Source: Ignavibacteriaceae bacterium
Lineage (GTDB): Bacteria > Bacteroidota > Ignavibacteria > Ignavibacteriales > Ignavibacteriaceae
Direction: 5' to 3'
Assembly (NCBI GenBank): GCA_031292455.1
Contig: JARLHC010000111.1
Span: 23,319-87,318 of the forward strand
DNA length: 64,000 nucleotides
In this document: positions 1-8,916 of the stretch, in pieces
How positions within the stretch are numbered: the first letter of the stretch is position 1
How the letters are laid out: each line of letters begins with the position of its first letter
The notes under the pieces: generated by a model
Told to the model about the DNA's origin: nothing
The model's input: only the letters and a program-made list of their open reading frames with translations
Databases searched by the model: none
Made by a program: the position numbers and the translations under genes

Positions 1-1
1 T

Positions 2-730
2 GCCGTTCAGGTAACCGATGCCATTAAAGCTGGTAAACATTTACTTGTAGAAAAACCTTTGGCCATGAATGAAGCAGAACTTTGTATGATTCAGGATGCG
101 TTTAATGAAAATCCTTCAATTCATGCAACAATCGGTTTTAATAGAAGATATTCTCCGTTAACCCAGAAAGCAAAAAATGTAATTAATAAGCATAACCATC
201 CGGTTGTAATAAATTATCGTATAAATGCTGGCTTCTTCCCGCCGGATATTTGGATTCAGGATTTGGAAGAAGGTGGGGGAAGAATTATAGGTGAAGTATG
301 TCACTTTATTGATCTGGTAGGTTACCTGGCCGGAAGTGAAGTTAGCAATATTCAAACATCACATATTCCTGTTAATGGAAAAAATGTCAAATCTGAAGAT
401 AATATAATAATAACACTTTCATTTAAGAACGGATCAATTGGAGTAATCACCTACGTCTCAATTGGTGGAAAATCAATGGAGAAAGAAAGAATTGAAATAT
501 TCAGTAATAGTTGTTCCATGGTAATAAATGATTTTAAAGAACTTCAAATGTTTAATTCTGACGAAAAAGATATTAAGTTAAAAGAAACTGATAAAGGACA
601 TTATCGGGAAATTGAGGAATTTGCAAAATGCCTTAAGGGTGAACATTCTCTTATCCTCCCCTTTACAAATGATTTAACAGTCACCGGACAAACAATTTCT
701 GTAATAAAGCAAATTCATGATCTGAATTAA
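2..730 (+). CDS. Gfo/Idh/MocA-family oxidoreductase, 5' end outside the window
   Basis: The frame is open from base 2 to the stop at 728-730 (242 codons), so the gene begins before the window. The visible part starts at the end of the Rossmann domain with the family's EKP motif ('GKHLLVEKPLAMN'). It continues into the C-terminal alpha/beta substrate domain, where 'GGGRIIGEVCHFIDL' carries the conserved histidine. This C-terminal half resembles that of bi-domain oxidoreductases (alcohol dehydrogenase fused to Gfo/Idh) common in exopolysaccharide loci; whether the fusion is present cannot be seen. The likely role is NAD(P)-dependent oxidation or reduction of a sugar or sugar nucleotide. The stop shares its last A with the next start codon, so translation is coupled to the following glycosyltransferase. 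Confidence 0.85.
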   Translation, partial: AVQVTDAIKAGKHLLVEKPLAMNEAELCMIQDAFNENPSIHATIGFNRRYSPLTQKAKNVINKHNHPVVINYRINAGFFPPDIWIQDLEEGGGRIIGEVCHFIDLVGYLAGSEVSNIQTSHIPVNGKNVKSEDNIIITLSFKNGSIGVITYVSIGGKSMEKERIEIFSNSCSMVINDFKELQMFNSDEKDIKLKETDKGHYREIEEFAKCLKGEHSLILPFTNDLTVTGQTISVIKQIHDLN

Positions 731-2010
731 TGGAATCAGTAAAAAATATTAACAGTTCAAAAAATTTAACTGTTAAAAAGAAAAAATTTGTCTATTTGTG
801 TTCCATCAGTTATGATGGTACAGTGTATAAAACTCAGGTAATCGATTGGCTGAAATTATACGATCTTAATGGTATAACCTTTGATTTATTACAAATTTTT
901 CATTTCCGCTTACATTACAATCCTTTTTTAATGATAAAGCAAATTAAAACCATAAGGAAAGAAACACATCTGCTGAAAGGATTTCTTTATTTTTTCCCTT
1001 CTAAAAATTTTCTATATATAATCAATACGTTGGTTTTATATGCTCTGTTTTTGAAATATATTTTTAGATATGATAATATCCTGGTCTTATCCAGGGGAAT
1101 GTATGGAAGAGAAATGAATTTGTTAAAGAAAATATTTCCCCGTAAAATAACTTTTTATTATGATGCTAGGGCAGCTTCAGCAGAAGAGAATAAATATCTA
1201 TCAAATAAAAGAAATGATTTTTCCAGGAAAAGAGCTGATATAATCAAATATATTATTGATTTGGAAAATCGGACTCTTCAATCTGCTGATAAAATATTTG
1301 TCGTATCCGAAAAACTCAAAAATTATTTCATAAAAAATTATAATACTCCAAAATATAAGTTCTTTCTTTATCCGTGTTTGTCCGATTCAAATAAATTCTA
1401 CTATGATAAAAAATTGCGCGCAAATACAAGGAAAGATCTGAATTACACCGAGCAAGACATAGTTTATGTTTATGCCGGTGGCTTGAGCAGCTCTTGGCAC
1501 GTGACTGACTTTATCTTTAATTTCTTTAATTATGCATCCCAAAAACAGGGAAATGCAAAGTTCTTAATTCTTTCAAGAGATACGGTTTCAATATCAAAGA
1601 TGTTAGAAAATAATCCTGATTTGAAGAATAAAGTTATCTTTATGTCTGTTGATAATGAAATAATCGGTAAATATTATAATGCCTCGGATTATGGGATACT
1701 CTTTAGAGAAAATTCAATTATGAATAATGTTGCTTCCCCGACAAAATTTGCCGAATACTTGCTATGTGGATTACCTGTTTTAATTTCGGAGGGCGTGGGA
1801 GACTATTCGGATTTTTGTAAAACTAATGGTTTAGGATTTGTAATAAACGAAGATCAATTAAAGGATAATTCCTTATTAGACCCCGGTATATTTCAATCTA
1901 ATGAATTTAACAGAGACCATATATCCGCAATTGGAAAGAAGTTCTTGACAAAAGAATCAATTTTACCCAAAGTTCTGGAATTATTTAATACTGATGTTGC
2001 CTCTGTTTAA
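730..2010 (+). CDS. GT4-like glycosyltransferase
   Basis: A 426-residue protein of GT-B type. The N-terminal half is poorly conserved and basic. The C-terminal half has the group 1 pattern: a donor-domain start 'VYVYAGGLSSSWHV' and then 'SPTKFAEYLLCGLPVLI', which carries the glutamate of the nucleotide-sugar binding helix. No signal peptide is seen, so it is expected at the cytoplasmic face of the inner membrane, adding a sugar to a lipid-linked chain. Its start overlaps the preceding stop by one base and its end overlaps the next gene by 17 bases. Donor and acceptor cannot be told from sequence. Confidence 0.8.
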   Translation: MESVKNINSSKNLTVKKKKFVYLCSISYDGTVYKTQVIDWLKLYDLNGITFDLLQIFHFRLHYNPFLMIKQIKTIRKETHLLKGFLYFFPSKNFLYIINTLVLYALFLKYIFRYDNILVLSRGMYGREMNLLKKIFPRKITFYYDARAASAEENKYLSNKRNDFSRKRADIIKYIIDLENRTLQSADKIFVVSEKLKNYFIKNYNTPKYKFFLYPCLSDSNKFYYDKKLRANTRKDLNYTEQDIVYVYAGGLSSSWHVTDFIFNFFNYASQKQGNAKFLILSRDTVSISKMLENNPDLKNKVIFMSVDNEIIGKYYNASDYGILFRENSIMNNVASPTKFAEYLLCGLPVLISEGVGDYSDFCKTNGLGFVINEDQLKDNSLLDPGIFQSNEFNRDHISAIGKKFLTKESILPKVLELFNTDVASV

Positions 2011-3133
2011 TCGAAAGTTATTATTACGCAATCTGCTTAATATCCCTGGATGGAAAACTGAACGCAGAATAGTTGTCATTGAATCAGATGATTGGGGCAG
2101 CATTCGAATGGCTTCAAAAGAAGCTTATCAGTTTTTCTTAAAATCGGGATATCCCGTCGATCAATGTTCTTATAACAAAAACGATGCTTTAGAAAGTAAT
2201 GAAGATTTAGAAAAGCTTTTTGAAGTTCTGATTTCGGTTAAAGATAGAAATGGAAATCCGGCAGTATTTACTGCAAATACTGTAGTTGCAAATCCTGATT
2301 TTGAAAAAATAAAATCTTCAGGCTACCTTGAATATTATTATGAGCCCTTTAACGAAACATTTAAAAAATATCCCGCTCATAACAAAGTTTTTGATTTATA
2401 TAAAGAAGGAATAAAGAATAAAATATTTTATCCTCAGTTTCACGGTCGGGAACATCTGAATGTGAGCAGATGGATGAATGCATTACGTCGGGGTGATCAG
2501 GATACTCATTTAGCATTCAGCCGAAATATGTTCAGTGTTCATACACTGCCAAAACGGGATAACAGAAATGAATTCATGGATGCAATGGGGTATGATTCTC
2601 TGGTTGAGAGAGGAGAACTTAATGAAGTAATATCCGAAGGATTATCCTTATTTAATGAGAAACTCGGTTATAAGTCCAAATCATTTATAGCCTCTTGTTA
2701 TATATGGGATTCTGGAATTGAACCACTTCTTCTTAAATCGGGAGTATTCTTTATTCAGGGTGTTGCAGTTCAATGCGTTCCCAAACTAAACGGTAGTTTC
2801 GGGTATAAGAAAAAATATCATTACCAGGGGCAGAGTAATTCAATTGGGCAGCATTATTTAGTGAGGAATAGTTTTTTTGAACCAAATGATTTTATCGATT
2901 TTAACTGGATAGATGATTGCCTGAACCGTATATCAGTTGCGTTCCGGTGGAATAAACCGGCAATTATCAGCAGTCATCGTAAAAACTATATCGGATTTAT
3001 TAATCCCGCAAATCGTGACAAGAATTTGCAGCTTCTGGGTACTCTTTTGACCAATATACTTCAGAAATGGCCTGATGTTGAATTTATGACATCAGATCAG
3101 TTGGGTGATTTAATAAGTGGTAATAAATTGTAA
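1994..3133 (+). CDS. Polysaccharide deacetylase-like protein of a surface-glycan locus
   Basis: A 379-residue protein without a signal peptide. Near the N-terminus 'VIESDDWGSIRM' supplies a paired aspartate like motif 1 of NodB-type carbohydrate esterases. Around residue 150 'QFHGREHLN' gives two histidines in the spacing of the HxxxH metal site. These suggest a metal-dependent amidohydrolase or deacetylase fold, although overall similarity to classical NodB enzymes is weak and the activity is inferred. It starts 17 bases inside the preceding glycosyltransferase gene and is followed directly by the DUF362 gene. The absence of an export signal points to action on a cytoplasmic, lipid-linked or nucleotide-linked sugar. 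Confidence 0.65.
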   Translation: MLPLFNRKLLLRNLLNIPGWKTERRIVVIESDDWGSIRMASKEAYQFFLKSGYPVDQCSYNKNDALESNEDLEKLFEVLISVKDRNGNPAVFTANTVVANPDFEKIKSSGYLEYYYEPFNETFKKYPAHNKVFDLYKEGIKNKIFYPQFHGREHLNVSRWMNALRRGDQDTHLAFSRNMFSVHTLPKRDNRNEFMDAMGYDSLVERGELNEVISEGLSLFNEKLGYKSKSFIASCYIWDSGIEPLLLKSGVFFIQGVAVQCVPKLNGSFGYKKKYHYQGQSNSIGQHYLVRNSFFEPNDFIDFNWIDDCLNRISVAFRWNKPAIISSHRKNYIGFINPANRDKNLQLLGTLLTNILQKWPDVEFMTSDQLGDLISGNKL

Positions 3134-3134
3134 T

Positions 3135-4463
3135 ATGAATGATTTTACATTACTGCTGCCAGTTTTTAAATCTAAGGATGAAAGAACAATTGAATGCCTG
3201 ACTGATGTTTATGAAGATATTCCTTTTATGAAGGAATTAATATCCGGTTTGATAAATGATAACCTTAAAGACGATCAAATAAAGAATAAAAGAATACTTT
3301 TGAAACCAAACTGGGTGAATCATTCAGCTGGCAAAAACGATGATTTGTGCTTGAGAACGAATGATAATTTTTTATTGGCTGCATTGGAAGTTATCCTCGG
3401 AAAAAAACCATCCAAAGTTATAATTGGCGACGCTCCAATACAGGGATGTTTATGGGATAAAATGATAACCCCTGCATTTCGTGATAAAATAAATAATTTA
3501 AGTGCTCACTATGCAATTCCTGTTGAATTAAAGGATTTTAGACGTAGAATATTTAATCCGGCTAAAAATAATCCTGTTGAAGAACGCAGGCCTTTAGATG
3601 AATATATCATATTCGATTTAGGCAAAAGGAGTTTTCTGGAACCTATTAGTATAAGTGGGAAAAATATTTTTCGGGTAACAAATTATAATCCGGATAGGTT
3701 AGCGGATGTGCACACTGCAGGAATTCACAAATATTGCATAACTAAAGAGCTCTTTGAAGCTGATGTCGTTATTTCGTTGCCAAAAATTAAAACTCATCAA
3801 AAGGCCGGGATAACAGGCGCTCTTAAAAATTTGGTGGGCGTGAATGGAGATAAAGACTTTCTTCCTCACCACCGTTTAGGTGGAACTGGTTTTGGGGGAG
3901 ATTGTTATCCCGGTAAAAATTATTTACGATTATGGTCGGAGCTTTCTCTGGATGTTGCAAATCGTAACCAGGGTAAATTAGTTTATTGGATTTGGATAAA
4001 AATATCTTCCATCCTTTGGAGAATGACTAAGCATACTAAAGTTCACCATATTTCAGCTGCTTGGTATGGAAATGATACTACATGGAGAATGGTTTTGGAT
4101 TTAAATAAGATAGCTGTTTTTGGCAAAGCAGACGGTACGATTGCTGAAGAACCTCAAAGAATGGTTTTTAGTCTCTGCGATGGAATAATCGGAGGGCAGG
4201 GGAATGGTCCTCTCAAACCGGAACCCTTACCCCTGGGAGTTATTTGCTTTTCAAACCATTCGGCTATTACAGACATTAGTATGGCAATACTGATGGGGTT
4301 TGATTTTCAAAAAATACCGTTATTAAAGGAAGCATATAATTTATTTGATAATCTAAAGGTTAATTTGAAATATAATGGAAAATCTATCTCGTTTGCCGAA
4401 TTACATCAGTATTTAATGCATGTTTTGCCGGCTCCTGGATGGATTGAATATATGAAATCATGA
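3135..4463 (+). CDS. DUF362 domain-containing protein
   Basis: A 442-residue protein with the DUF362 hallmarks 'ILLKPNWVNH' near residue 55 and 'ADVVISLPKIKTHQKAGIT' near residue 220, followed by 'GALKNLVGVNGD'. Many DUF362 proteins carry ferredoxin-like Cys clusters; none is visible here. The ATG at 3135, one base after the preceding stop, is preferred over a GTG at 3117 that overlaps the upstream gene. The biochemical role of the family is not established. DUF362 members recur in exopolysaccharide loci next to deacetylase-like and ATP-grasp proteins, as here, so a glycan-tailoring role is reasonable but unproven. Confidence 0.8.
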   Translation: MNDFTLLLPVFKSKDERTIECLTDVYEDIPFMKELISGLINDNLKDDQIKNKRILLKPNWVNHSAGKNDDLCLRTNDNFLLAALEVILGKKPSKVIIGDAPIQGCLWDKMITPAFRDKINNLSAHYAIPVELKDFRRRIFNPAKNNPVEERRPLDEYIIFDLGKRSFLEPISISGKNIFRVTNYNPDRLADVHTAGIHKYCITKELFEADVVISLPKIKTHQKAGITGALKNLVGVNGDKDFLPHHRLGGTGFGGDCYPGKNYLRLWSELSLDVANRNQGKLVYWIWIKISSILWRMTKHTKVHHISAAWYGNDTTWRMVLDLNKIAVFGKADGTIAEEPQRMVFSLCDGIIGGQGNGPLKPEPLPLGVICFSNHSAITDISMAILMGFDFQKIPLLKEAYNLFDNLKVNLKYNGKSISFAELHQYLMHVLPAPGWIEYMKS

Positions 4464-5479
4464 ACAGTATTAAAATCGCCATTCATCATAGTCCTAACTC
4501 TTTTAGTGATCGTTGGATTAAATACTGTGAAAGGAATGGAATAGCATATAAAATTGTAGACTGTTATAAATCTGATATTATTTATCAATTGGATGAATGT
4601 GATGCTTTAATGTGGCATTATCACCATTCTAGTCCAAGAGATTTTTTATTTGCTAAACAGTTACTGTATTCAGTTCAGGCTTCAGGGAAAAAAGTATTTC
4701 CGGACTATCATACAGTCTGGCACTTCGATGATAAGGTCGGTCAAAAATATCTGCTTGAAGCAATAAATGCACCTCTTGTTCCTTCTTATATCTTTTATTC
4801 CCGTAAAAGTGCAATAGAATGGGTGAATAAAACTTCTTTTCCCAAGGTGTTTAAATTACGGGGGGGGGCTGGATCGATAAATGTTAAATTAGTAAAAAAT
4901 AAAAGGATAGCAATTAGGTTAATTAAGAAAGCTTTCCGGCGTGGATATAAACATAGTAGCCAATTGGATATAAAAGAAAGATATAGGTTAATTACTATTG
5001 GTAAGGGTTCCATGCTAAGTCTTTTCAAAGGCATGGCAAGGTTGTTTATTTCATCTGATTTTGCCAAAATTCATGGAAGGGAAAAAGGATATATTTACTT
5101 TCAGGATTACTTACCGAACAATGATTCTGATACTCGAATAATTGTAATCGGCGATAAAGCTTTTGGAATAAAAAGGTTGGTTAGGAAAGGTGATTTTAGG
5201 GCATCAGGTAGTGGTAGCCTTTTATTTGAAAAATATGAAATTGACGAACGATGCTTGAAAATAGCTTTTGATTTGATTAAAAAATTGAATGCACAATGCA
5301 TTGCTTATGACTTTATATTTGATGAGAAAAATTTACCTCTAATTGTTGAAATAAGTTATGGCTTTAGTGTAGAAGCATATGATTCATGCCCTGGTTATTG
5401 GGACAGAGATTTAAATTGGCATGAGGGGCAATTTAATCCGCAGGAATGGATGATAGAAGATTTGATACGATCAATATGA
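4460..5479 (+). CDS. ATP-grasp domain protein with an internal G9 tract
   Basis: A 339-residue protein beginning with an ATGA overlap onto the DUF362 stop. The central and C-terminal parts look like an ATP-grasp ligase: a Gly-rich ATP loop 'FKLRGGAGSINVKLV' at residues 131-145, 'YIYFQDYLPNNDSDTRIIV' near residue 210 and a metal-binding 'LPLIVEISYGF' near residue 295. ATP-grasp enzymes join a carboxylate to an amine or thiol through an acyl-phosphate, so this one could add an amino acid or other acid to a sugar; the substrate is unknown. The Gly-rich loop is encoded by nine consecutive G at 4860-4868. Loss or gain of one G would hit a stop within about ten codons, so the gene could be phase variable. 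Confidence 0.7.
   Translation: MNSIKIAIHHSPNSFSDRWIKYCERNGIAYKIVDCYKSDIIYQLDECDALMWHYHHSSPRDFLFAKQLLYSVQASGKKVFPDYHTVWHFDDKVGQKYLLEAINAPLVPSYIFYSRKSAIEWVNKTSFPKVFKLRGGAGSINVKLVKNKRIAIRLIKKAFRRGYKHSSQLDIKERYRLITIGKGSMLSLFKGMARLFISSDFAKIHGREKGYIYFQDYLPNNDSDTRIIVIGDKAFGIKRLVRKGDFRASGSGSLLFEKYEIDERCLKIAFDLIKKLNAQCIAYDFIFDEKNLPLIVEISYGFSVEAYDSCPGYWDRDLNWHEGQFNPQEWMIEDLIRSI
4860..4868 (+). repeat. Poly-G tract (G9) inside the ATP-grasp gene
   Basis: Nine consecutive G residues, the longest G run I see in this AT-rich window, lie in the codons of the ATP-binding glycine loop (Arg134-Gly135-Gly136-Ala137). Eight G would give a TAA three codons past the tract, and ten G would give a TAA after six codons. 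Either slip would truncate the protein near residue 140. Such tracts act as contingency switches in surface-glycan genes of some other bacteria; here that is inference. Confidence 0.6.
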
Positions 5480-6561
5480 AAATAATCTGTTTACTTATCC
5501 CTTCTCTTCATGCCGGCGGTATGGAAAGAGTAATGTCAGAATTGGCGTGGTATTTTTCGGATAAGCCCAACCTTGAGTTGCATATTATATTATATGGGCA
5601 TAAACGGGATATATTTTACTCTGTTCCTGATAATATATCTCTGCATAAACCGGACTTTGAATTCAAAAATTCAAAACGATTTTACTATTCACTTAGAACC
5701 CTTTGGTTTCTTCGCTGGGAATTAAAGTCAATCAATCCTGATTCTGTTTTAAGTTTTGGGGAATATTGGAATAGTTTTGTTTTAATTGCAAGTTTGGGGC
5801 TTAAATTTCCGGTGTTTATTTCTGATAGATGTCAGCCGGATAAAAACCTGGGATATTTTCAGGAATTCCTTAGAAGATGTTTATATCCTAAATCAAGAGG
5901 AGTCATAGCACAAACTGAAAAAGCAAAAGAAATTTATAGCAGGCAGTTCAAACATAATAATATTAAAGTAATTGGTAATCCAATTCGATCTGTCAATAGT
6001 AATGGAAAAAATACTGTAAAAGAAAATATTGTTTTAACTGTTAGTCGGCTGATTAAAACCAAAAATCATGATGAACTCATCAAACTTTTCGTTAGAATTA
6101 ACAAACCGGGATGGAAACTGGTTATCGTTGGGGGAGATGCGCAAAAACAAGATATAATGCATAATTTGCAATGCCTGATTAAAAGTCTGAATGCGGAAGA
6201 TAAGGTGATCTTAGAGGGTAATCAGTCAGATGTAGATCCTTATTTCCTGAAAAGTAAAATATTTGCGTTTACTTCAAGTTCAGAAGGATTTCCAAATGTT
6301 ATTGGTGAAGCACAATCAGTTGGCTTGCCTGTTATTTCCTTTAATTGTGTAGCTGGTCCGTCGGAAATGATAGAAGATGGCTACAATGGTTTTTTAATTC
6401 CATTATTTGATTATGAATCCTTTAAATCAAAACTTGAATTGTTGATGGATGATGCAGTGTTAAGAGAACGTTTAGGTTCCGTAGCTAGAGAAAGTATACA
6501 AAAATATTCAGTTAATAGAATTGGAGAACAATTCTACAATTTCATTTTAGGTGATAATTGA
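5476..6561 (+). CDS. GT4 glycosyltransferase, PglA/AmsD-like
   Basis: About 361 residues when started at the ATG at 5476, which forms an ATGA overlap with the previous stop; an in-frame start at 5446 would overlap by 34 bases and adds ten residues that do not fit the family. The N-terminus 'MKIICLLIPSLHAGGMERV' is the GT4 acceptor-domain motif with the GGMERV loop seen in PglA/PglJ/AmsD-type enzymes. The donor domain has 'SSSEGFPNVIGEAQSVG', giving the EX7E pair. It should extend a polyprenyl-diphosphate-linked oligosaccharide, plausibly with a HexNAc or galactose-type sugar, but the donor is not determined. Confidence 0.85.
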   Translation: MKIICLLIPSLHAGGMERVMSELAWYFSDKPNLELHIILYGHKRDIFYSVPDNISLHKPDFEFKNSKRFYYSLRTLWFLRWELKSINPDSVLSFGEYWNSFVLIASLGLKFPVFISDRCQPDKNLGYFQEFLRRCLYPKSRGVIAQTEKAKEIYSRQFKHNNIKVIGNPIRSVNSNGKNTVKENIVLTVSRLIKTKNHDELIKLFVRINKPGWKLVIVGGDAQKQDIMHNLQCLIKSLNAEDKVILEGNQSDVDPYFLKSKIFAFTSSSEGFPNVIGEAQSVGLPVISFNCVAGPSEMIEDGYNGFLIPLFDYESFKSKLELLMDDAVLRERLGSVARESIQKYSVNRIGEQFYNFILGDN

Positions 6562-7769
6562 AAGTGCTGCAAATAAATGCTGTAGTTAACTCAGGCAGCA
6601 CAGGGCATATTGCTGAGGATATCGGTAAACTTTTAATTTTAAAAGGCCATGAGAGTTATATAGCATTTGGCCGGGGAAATCGTCCAAGTACTTCAAAAAT
6701 AGTCCGAATTGGGAATGTTTGGGATACAAGGTTGCATGGTATTAAAACCAGGTTATTCGACCGCCATGGATTTGGTTCTGAAAAAGCGACACTAGATTTA
6801 TTAGAAGAAATTAAAAATATACAACCCGACATTATTCATCTCCATAATCTTCATGGATATTATTTAAATGTCGAGATATTATTTAATTACCTTAAAAAAT
6901 CTCAAATACCGGTTGTATGGACTTTACACGATTGTTGGCCATTCACAGGACATTGTACATATTTTGATAATGTGAACTGTTTTAAATGGCAAAACGGCTG
7001 CTATAATTGTCCAAATAAAGGAGCCTATCCTACAAGCTGGTTTAAGGATAATTCGAATCTGAATTATAAACAGAAAAAGATTCTGTTCAATTCCGTTCCG
7101 TGGATATCAATTGTTAGTCCGTCTCAATGGCTGGCTGATCACTTGTCGAAATCATTTTTGGGAGGCTATCCGATAAGCATGATTCGCAACGGTATTGACC
7201 TTGGCATTTTCTACCCTCACAATAGCGAAAGTATAAAAGCGAAAATCGGAATTGGAAAAAAATTCATGCTGTTAGGAGTGGCCAGTGTATGGGACAAGCG
7301 TAAAGGTTTGGAAGATTTTATTAAATTAAACGAATTAATTTCAAACGACATGACGATTGTCTTGGTAGGACTTAGTCAAAAGCAATTGAAAAGTTTACCG
7401 AAGAGTATGATCGGAATAGCACGAACTGAAAATATTGAGGAACTTACTGAATTTTATTCTGCTGCCGATGTATTTCTGAATCCAACCTGGGTTGATAACT
7501 GTCCTATTACTAATTCTGAGGCCTTGGCATGTGGAACACCCGTGGTTACATATAGAACAGGTGGAAGTCCGGAATCAATTAATGATCAATCAGGTATAGT
7601 TGTTCAGAAAGGAAATATTCACTCTCTTTATTCTGCAATTATGGAAATCAGGGCAAAAGGGAAATCCTATTATTCTAAAGCATGCATTCAAAGGGCATCA
7701 GAATTATATAATAAGGATATTAAATATCAGGAATATATTGATTTATATAACTCACTTATTGCGGATTAA
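6558..7769 (+). CDS. GT4 glycosyltransferase with Cys-rich insertion
   Basis: A 403-residue GT-B enzyme starting with TTG at 6558, whose TTGA overlaps the preceding stop. The N-terminus 'MKVLQINAVVNSGSTGHIA' matches a common GT4 subgroup of Bacteroidota and colanic-acid type loci. After 'VVWTLHDCWPFTGHC' it has the subgroup's characteristic insertion with several cysteines ('NCFKWQNGCYNCP'), possibly a structural metal or disulfide knob. The donor domain shows 'NPTWVDNCPITNSEALACG' with the EX7E-type glutamate. It probably acts on the same lipid-linked repeat unit as its neighbours. Confidence 0.83.
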   Translation: MKVLQINAVVNSGSTGHIAEDIGKLLILKGHESYIAFGRGNRPSTSKIVRIGNVWDTRLHGIKTRLFDRHGFGSEKATLDLLEEIKNIQPDIIHLHNLHGYYLNVEILFNYLKKSQIPVVWTLHDCWPFTGHCTYFDNVNCFKWQNGCYNCPNKGAYPTSWFKDNSNLNYKQKKILFNSVPWISIVSPSQWLADHLSKSFLGGYPISMIRNGIDLGIFYPHNSESIKAKIGIGKKFMLLGVASVWDKRKGLEDFIKLNELISNDMTIVLVGLSQKQLKSLPKSMIGIARTENIEELTEFYSAADVFLNPTWVDNCPITNSEALACGTPVVTYRTGGSPESINDQSGIVVQKGNIHSLYSAIMEIRAKGKSYYSKACIQRASELYNKDIKYQEYIDLYNSLIAD

Positions 7770-7778
7770 TATTTTAAA

Positions 7779-8909
7779 ATGAGTAAAAATAATAAAATCA
7801 TTTTATTATCTCATGTTTCTGGATATATGATGATTGATATTGCGAATGCTTTTGCTGCAAATTATGAAGAGTGCATACTTCTTACAGGCGAGCTTCGGAA
7901 ACGGAATAAAAGTCTAAATCCTCGGATACGTCAGATTAATTTGATAAAATATAACCCGACAAAAAATCTCAATAGATTATTAACTTGGACAATTGGGTCT
8001 TTGCAGGCATTATTATATATTATTTTTAAGGGTAGAAATGCAGACCTGTTTATTACCTCAAATCCACCATTTGGAATTTTTCTTCCTTATTTTTGTACTA
8101 ATAAATATTCTATTCTGATATACGATATTTATCCGGATTTATTAATCAATTACAAAATTTTATCCCGAAATTCCCGCGTAATTAAATTCTGGGAAAAAAC
8201 TAATATAAAAATATTTGCAAATGCTAAAAATATTTTTACTATTAGTGATGGTATGAAACAACAAATAGCAAAATATGTTAATTATCAGAAAATTGATGTA
8301 ATATCATGCTGGACAGATAATTCCTTTCTGAAGCCAATACCGAAAGAAGAGAATATATTTATTCATCAGCAGCATATAGAAGGTAAGTTTATTATTCTTT
8401 ATTCAGGGAATGTTGGTTTTACCCACAATGTTGAAACTCTTTTAGATTTAGCTGATAGAATTCAAAGGAAAGATATACTCTTCCTTATTATAGGCGATGG
8501 AGATAAAAAAAAGATGCTTTCAGAACGTATTCATAATTCTGAATTACAAAATGTCAGGCTATTGCCTTGGCAGGATATTGCAATGTATCCTTATAGTTTA
8601 AGCTCTGCGGATCTTGCCATAGTGACTCTTTCGAAAGAAGCCTCAATAATGAGTGTGCCGAGTAAATTATTCGATATTATGTCAGTAGGATCTCCAATAC
8701 TAAGTATTGCTGAAAAGAATTCCGAAATCGCAAAAATTATAGATAAATATGATTTGGGAATTTGCTGTTTGGCTGACCAAATTGACACTATGGTGGATTT
8801 TATCTTTAATCTGATGGATAATAAAAATTATTATAATAAGTTGAGGGGAAATTCTTTGAAAACTTCACAAAAATTTACTCCGGATAATGCCTGCAAATTT
8901 GTGAAATAA
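7779..8909 (+). CDS. GT4 glycosyltransferase, WbuB-like
   Basis: A 376-residue protein nine bases after the previous gene. The N-terminal domain carries 'TSNPPFGIFLP' and 'IYDIYPDLL', the positions where WbuB/WcaI-type fucosamine transferases have 'SPPL' and 'RDLWPE'. The donor domain begins 'FIILYSGNVGFTHNVETLL' and continues to 'SVPSKLFDIMSVGSPIL' with the nucleotide-sugar-binding region. It directly precedes the initiating phosphoglycosyl transferase, so it may add the second sugar of the repeat unit, although gene order alone does not prove this. Confidence 0.8.
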   Translation: MSKNNKIILLSHVSGYMMIDIANAFAANYEECILLTGELRKRNKSLNPRIRQINLIKYNPTKNLNRLLTWTIGSLQALLYIIFKGRNADLFITSNPPFGIFLPYFCTNKYSILIYDIYPDLLINYKILSRNSRVIKFWEKTNIKIFANAKNIFTISDGMKQQIAKYVNYQKIDVISCWTDNSFLKPIPKEENIFIHQQHIEGKFIILYSGNVGFTHNVETLLDLADRIQRKDILFLIIGDGDKKKMLSERIHNSELQNVRLLPWQDIAMYPYSLSSADLAIVTLSKEASIMSVPSKLFDIMSVGSPILSIAEKNSEIAKIIDKYDLGICCLADQIDTMVDFIFNLMDNKNYYNKLRGNSLKTSQKFTPDNACKFVK

Positions 8910-8916
8910 TATTTTT

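Noticed and set aside
3117..3134. GTG start for the DUF362 protein, 18 bases upstream of the ATG
   Set aside because: It overlaps the preceding gene, and the ATG at 3135 directly after that gene's stop fits better; the extra residues (VINCN) are unconvincing.
5446..5475. Upstream start for the PglA-like glycosyltransferase
   Set aside because: It overlaps the ATP-grasp gene by 34 bases and adds residues not typical of the family; ATG at 5476 gives an ATGA overlap like its neighbours.
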